Shown here: positions 60,636 through 64,000 of the stretch, piece by piece
How the letters are laid out: the number at the start of each line of letters is the position of its first letter
Position numbering within the stretch: position 1 is the first letter of the stretch
DNA from: Alphaproteobacteria bacterium
GTDB taxonomy: Bacteria; Pseudomonadota; Alphaproteobacteria; Rhizobiales; Beijerinckiaceae
Assembly (NCBI GenBank): GCA_021325385.1
Contig: JAJPHH010000032.1
Coordinates: 1-64,000 of the forward strand
Reading direction: 5' to 3'
Length of the DNA: 64,000 bases
Position numbers and translations under genes: made by a program
Notes under the pieces: model-generated
Told to the model about the DNA's origin: nothing
What the model saw: only the letters and a program-made list of their open reading frames with translations
Database searches by the model: none

Positions 60636-61541
60636 ATGCGTTTCAAACGGCTCGACCTCAATCTCCTCGTGGCGTTGGATCACTTGCTCAGCTTGCGGAG
60701 CGTCAGCGCCGCCGCCGAACGTATGAACCTGACGCAGTCGGCGATGAGCAACGCGCTGCAACGCCTTCGGGATTACTTCGACGATGATCTCTTGGCGAAG
60801 GTCGGCCGTCGCTTGGAGCTGACGCCGCGCGCCGAGGCTCTGAAGGGCCCGGTACGGGACGTCCTGGTCCGTGTCGAATGGACGATTGCGGCCACCTCGC
60901 AATTCGATCCGTCGACCTCAGATCGGAAATTCAATCTCCTCGTTTCCGATTACACTTTGGCGACCTTGATTCCACGCGTTCTGGCGCGCTGCCGTAACGT
61001 TTCACGAACCGTGCAGTTCAATTTCCTGCACCAGGTCGAAGCGCCGGAGCGACTGCTCGATCGCGGCGATGTCGACCTGCTTATCATTCCATACGACTTT
61101 TGTTCGAAGCGGCATCCCGCCGAGGTGATCTTCGAAGAGCGCTACTGCGCGATCGTCTGGCGAAACGGAAATCTCGCGCAAGGGAAGCTCTCTCGACGCG
61201 AGTTTGCGGAAGCTTCGCACATCGTCATGCAACCGCCGGGAGGCGCGCAATCGCTTGAATCAGTGTATTTCAAGCAACTAGGCGTGGAGAGACGGATCGA
61301 CGTGACCACGTACAGCTTCAATACGATTCCCCTTCTTGTCGTCGGAACCGACCGCATTGCGACGCTTCAGGAACGGTTGGCTCGACAGGCGGAAAGGATG
61401 TTGCCGATCAAGGTCATCGAACTCCCGGTTCGTCTGCCGAGGATGAGGCAAGCTATGCAGTGGCACAAATATCGAGCGCAGGACGCCGGTCTGACCTGGT
61501 TGCGCGAGCTCATCAGGGACGTGGCGCAAACCCCGGCTTGA
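60636..61541 (+). CDS. LysR-family regulator (NodD-like group)
   Basis: The 301-aa protein starts FKRLDLNLLVALDHLLSLRS with the helix-turn-helix SVSAAAERMNLTQSAMSNAL, then QRLRDYFDDDLLAKVGRRLE. The effector domain has KFNLLVSDYTLATLIPRVL. This start pattern matches the NodD/NahR/SyrM branch, which often senses aromatic compounds. It is divergent from the ten-gene ring-cleavage operon (184-bp spacer), so it is the probable activator that responds to the substrate or an intermediate. Confidence 0.88.
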   Translation: MRFKRLDLNLLVALDHLLSLRSVSAAAERMNLTQSAMSNALQRLRDYFDDDLLAKVGRRLELTPRAEALKGPVRDVLVRVEWTIAATSQFDPSTSDRKFNLLVSDYTLATLIPRVLARCRNVSRTVQFNFLHQVEAPERLLDRGDVDLLIIPYDFCSKRHPAEVIFEERYCAIVWRNGNLAQGKLSRREFAEASHIVMQPPGGAQSLESVYFKQLGVERRIDVTTYSFNTIPLLVVGTDRIATLQERLARQAERMLPIKVIELPVRLPRMRQAMQWHKYRAQDAGLTWLRELIRDVAQTPA

Positions 61542-61640
61542 CTAACTGCGGCGGCGCAGCCCAACCGTGACCTGTTTGAGCCGAACTGAGCGCAATGGAG
61601 GACCGATGCCGCGCGCTTCAACGCACAGGCGGACGGGTCG

Positions 61641-61680
61641 GGCCGGACTTGTCGACACGTCAAGCCGGCCGTTTATTTTC
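61641..61680 (+). terminator. Intrinsic terminator after the LysR gene
   Basis: GGCCGGACTTG and CAAGCCGGCC form a long stem with a one-base bulge around TCGACACGT, followed by GTTTATTTTC. It ends the LysR transcript and separates it from the convergent aminotransferase gene. Confidence 0.75.
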
Positions 61681-61729
61681 AAGCGCCGCGCCCGGTCATG
61701 AGCAAGACTCGGTCAGGCGCGCCGCTCAT

Positions 61730-63136
61730 TCATTCTCGCCTCATCAGCCCTTCCGCGTTCGCCCAAGCATAAGTATCGTCCAAAGCGCGCTCGATACGCG
61801 CCATGAGTTCATCGATCAATGGCTCGTCGATGATCAATGGCGGACAAAGGCTGACCGTGTCGCCGATGCCTCGAGTGATGACGCCGTGCGCTTGCGCACG
61901 CCGCGCGACGTCCGCCGCGATCGCAAGCGAAGGGTCGAACAACGCCCGGTTCGCCTTGTCGGGCGAGACTTCGAGGCCTGCGACGAGGCCGACGCCGCGC
62001 GCTTCTCCGACCAGGGGATGCCCGGCGAGCCGCTGAACGTGCGCCTGAAAGCGCGGCGCCACCCGTCGGACATGGCCGACTATGTCTCTCTCATCGTAGA
62101 TGTTGAGGGCCTCCAGGGCGACGGCCGCCGCGGCCGGATGACCCGAATAGGTGAAGCCATGGGCGAAGCTCCCGATCTTTTCGCTTTCCGCAACAATCGC
62201 CCGATAGACCTTCTCATTGATCATGAGCGCAGAGATCGGTAGATAGGCGGCGGACAGCTGCTTTGCGACCGTGATCATATCCGGTTCTAGCCCGTATGTT
62301 TCCACGCCGAACATATGGCCGGTACGGCCGAAGCCGCAGATCACCTCGTCCGCCACAAACAGGATGTCATGGCGTTTTAGAATAGGCTGAATCTTGTCGA
62401 AATAGGTGCGCGGCGGCGTGACGACGCCGCCGGAAACCATCACCGGCTCGGCGAAGAAGGCCGCGATCGTGTCGGCGCCTTCGCGCTCAATTAGCGCTTC
62501 CAGCTCGGCCGCGCAGCGGGAAGCGAATTCCTCCTCTGTCTCGCCGGGTTCGCCGTGCCGATAGAAATGCGGGCACATGAGGTGGAAGATGCCGGAAATT
62601 GGCAGATCGAAATCGCGATGATTGTTGGGTAGGCCCGTCAAGCTCGCGGTCGCGACCGTCACGCCATGATAGGCGCGCCAACGGGAGATGATTTTCTTCT
62701 TCCGCGGCCGGCCGAGCGCGTTGTTGTAGTACCAAATCAGCTTGATAGCCGTGTCGTTCGCCTCGGAGCCCGAATTCGCGAAAAAGACTTTCGACATCGG
62801 AACCGGCGCCAAGGCGATCAACCGCTCGGCGAGAAGAGCGCTGGGTTCGGTCGTCTTGTGCCCGAAAGCGTGGTAGAAAGGCATCGTCGCCATTTGTCGC
62901 GACGCCGCGGCCGCAAGCCGTTTTTCGCTGAAGCCGAGCGAGGCGCAGAATAGCCCGGCTAGCCCCTCAATATAACGCCGACCGGAAGCGTCGATCACAT
63001 GGACGCCGTCGCCGCCGACAATGACGAGCGGACCTTCTTTTTCGTGCAAAGCGGCGTTCGTGTAGGGATGCAGGTGGAACGCAGCGTCGCGCGCTTCGAG
63101 CGAATTCGGACGAAGATGGCCGACCTGCGTTGACAT
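61730..63136 (-). CDS. Class III (omega) aminotransferase, PLP-dependent
   Basis: The 468-aa protein has the fold-type I features of class III aminotransferases: KVFFANSGSEANDTAIKLIW, RWRAYHGVTVATASLTGLPN, the PLP Asp in LFVADEVICGFGRTGHMFG and the PLP lysine in MITVAKQLSAAYLPISAL. Family members use beta-alanine, putrescine, aromatic or other amines with pyruvate or 2-oxoglutarate as acceptor. The ATG at 63136 begins the conserved part; the longer ORF start overlaps the ABC gene. The neighbouring ABC ATPase suggests uptake and transamination of an amino compound. Confidence 0.9.
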   Translation of the reverse strand: MSTQVGHLRPNSLEARDAAFHLHPYTNAALHEKEGPLVIVGGDGVHVIDASGRRYIEGLAGLFCASLGFSEKRLAAAASRQMATMPFYHAFGHKTTEPSALLAERLIALAPVPMSKVFFANSGSEANDTAIKLIWYYNNALGRPRKKKIISRWRAYHGVTVATASLTGLPNNHRDFDLPISGIFHLMCPHFYRHGEPGETEEEFASRCAAELEALIEREGADTIAAFFAEPVMVSGGVVTPPRTYFDKIQPILKRHDILFVADEVICGFGRTGHMFGVETYGLEPDMITVAKQLSAAYLPISALMINEKVYRAIVAESEKIGSFAHGFTYSGHPAAAAVALEALNIYDERDIVGHVRRVAPRFQAHVQRLAGHPLVGEARGVGLVAGLEVSPDKANRALFDPSLAIAADVARRAQAHGVITRGIGDTVSLCPPLIIDEPLIDELMARIERALDDTYAWANAEGLMRRE

Positions 63137-63188
63137 TTTCCGTTCCCAGTCAATGATTATCGAGCGATGTCCGCGGCGGCCGTTCGTT

Positions 63189-63998
63189 TCAGCCGGCCGT
63201 TCGGGTCCTTGATAGGAATTGGCGCAGACGCTCGGATTTTGGATTGGCGAAGATCGCCGCAGGCGCTCCCTCTTCCTCGACCCGGCCGTCATGGACGAAG
63301 AGCACGCGCGACGACACATCGCGCGCAAAGGCCATCTCGTGCGTGACGACGAGCATGGTTCGCCCCTCATCGGCGAGCGACCGCATCACCCGGAGCACTT
63401 CGCCGACAAGCTCCGGGTCGAGCGCCGAGGTCGGTTCGTCGAACAACAGGACTTTCGGGTGCATCGCGAGGGCGCGCGCAATCGCCGCGCGCTGCTGCTG
63501 ACCGCCAGAGAGGTGAGCAGGATAATAATGCCGGCGCTCGGCAAGGCCGACTTTGGCGAGCAGCGCCTCCGCCTCCGCTACGCATTCCAGCCGCGGCCTT
63601 TTCAAGACATGGACTGGGGCTTCGATGACGTTCTCCAAGATCGTCATATGAGACCAGAGGTTGAAACTCTGGAACACCATCGCTGCACTGCGGCGCAGGC
63701 GCTCCACTTGCTTGCGATCCGGACGCTGCAATCGTCCCTTGCGATCCGGCGCGAACCGCAAGGTTTCGTCGCCGATGGTGATCGCGCCGCGGCCGGGCGT
63801 CTCGAGCAGGTTGAGACAGCGGAGCAAGGTCGACTTGCCCGAACCCGATGACCCGAGAATCGAGACGACCTCGCCCTGCGCAGCGCGGAGCGAAACGCCC
63901 TTGAGCACTTCGATGGGACCGAAGCTTTTGTGAAGGTCTTCGACAATGACGGCCGCCGGCCGGTCCCGCGTCGCGGTTCCCGCTTGATCGAGGGCCAA
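63189..63998 (-). CDS. Polar amino acid-type ABC ATPase (HisP/GlnQ-like)
   Basis: The ATPase, 269 aa from a TTG at the window edge, has Walker [21 protein letters not shown], the Q-loop [20 protein letters not shown], signature [16 protein letters not shown] and Walker [19 protein letters not shown]. The insertion [16 protein letters not shown] is common in the histidine/opine (HisP/OccP) branch. The true start may lie just beyond the window, so the 5' end should be treated as open. The permease and binding protein, if linked, would be outside to the right. Confidence 0.9.
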   Translation of the reverse strand: MALDQAGTATRDRPAAVIVEDLHKSFGPIEVLKGVSLRAAQGEVVSILGSSGSGKSTLLRCLNLLETPGRGAITIGDETLRFAPDRKGRLQRPDRKQVERLRRSAAMVFQSFNLWSHMTILENVIEAPVHVLKRPRLECVAEAEALLAKVGLAERRHYYPAHLSGGQQQRAAIARALAMHPKVLLFDEPTSALDPELVGEVLRVMRSLADEGRTMLVVTHEMAFARDVSSRVLFVHDGRVEEEGAPAAIFANPKSERLRQFLSRTRTAG

Positions 63999-64000
63999 AT

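Overview
The window is about 64 kb of high-GC alphaproteobacterial chromosome, most likely from the Hyphomicrobiales (Rhizobiales). The evidence is the hopanoid gene set hpnN-hpnH-ispH/hpnG, IalB-, HspQ- and DUF2147-type proteins, and the codon usage; a Beijerinckiaceae/Methylocystaceae/Rhodoblastus-type host would fit, but the genus cannot be fixed from sequence alone. I see no rRNA, tRNA, CRISPR array, transposase or prophage. The window opens inside the 3' end of glmS and ends at the 5' edge of an amino-acid-type ABC ATPase gene.

Region by region. 0.1-1 kb: a DUF1778/GNAT toxin-antitoxin pair behind a promoter whose -10 lies in a perfect 12-bp palindrome. 1-12.7 kb: single housekeeping or accessory genes (class III cyclase, SRPBCC, DUF2189, DUF502 plus aldo/keto reductase, a 47-aa membrane protein missing from the ORF track, a Tat-exported ferritin-like protein, an endonuclease-Q-like/UvrD helicase fusion, SseA, QueF). 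12.9-18.3 kb: one 1816-aa membrane protein with a GH94-like phosphorylase half. 18.5-23.5 kb: a secreted beta-helix protein, a FrnE-like oxidoreductase, a YejA-like binding protein, IalB and HspQ. 23.9-28.6 kb: a tight three-gene operon of an iron-sulfur/FAD GltD-like protein and a two-subunit 2-oxoacid:acceptor oxidoreductase. 28.7-37.1 kb: an acyltransferase-fold protein, LysR, glycerol kinase, a split AtuA pair, an acyltransferase-3 and small secreted proteins. 37.1-43.6 kb: the hopanoid block, in which HpnH and HpnG make and process adenosylhopane, HpnN moves hopanoids to the outer membrane, and IspH supplies isoprenoid precursors.

44.7-50.8 kb: a LacI-type repressor divergent from an oxidoreductase, a TIM-barrel isomerase and an FrcBCA-like ABC importer. 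Two copies of AAACGTTACGGTC, 22 bp apart, overlap the promoter of this sugar/polyol operon and are its probable operators.

51.0-60.5 kb: ten same-strand, closely packed genes (alpha/beta hydrolase, extradiol-type VOC dioxygenase, Rieske protein, flavin monooxygenase, MFS, cupin, FAH hydrolase, epimerase, ornithine-cyclodeaminase-like reductase, DapA-like aldolase), divergent from a LysR regulator. They read as one ring-cleavage catabolic operon of unknown substrate and are the best candidate for an undescribed pathway. A class III aminotransferase and an amino-acid-type ABC ATPase follow at the right edge.
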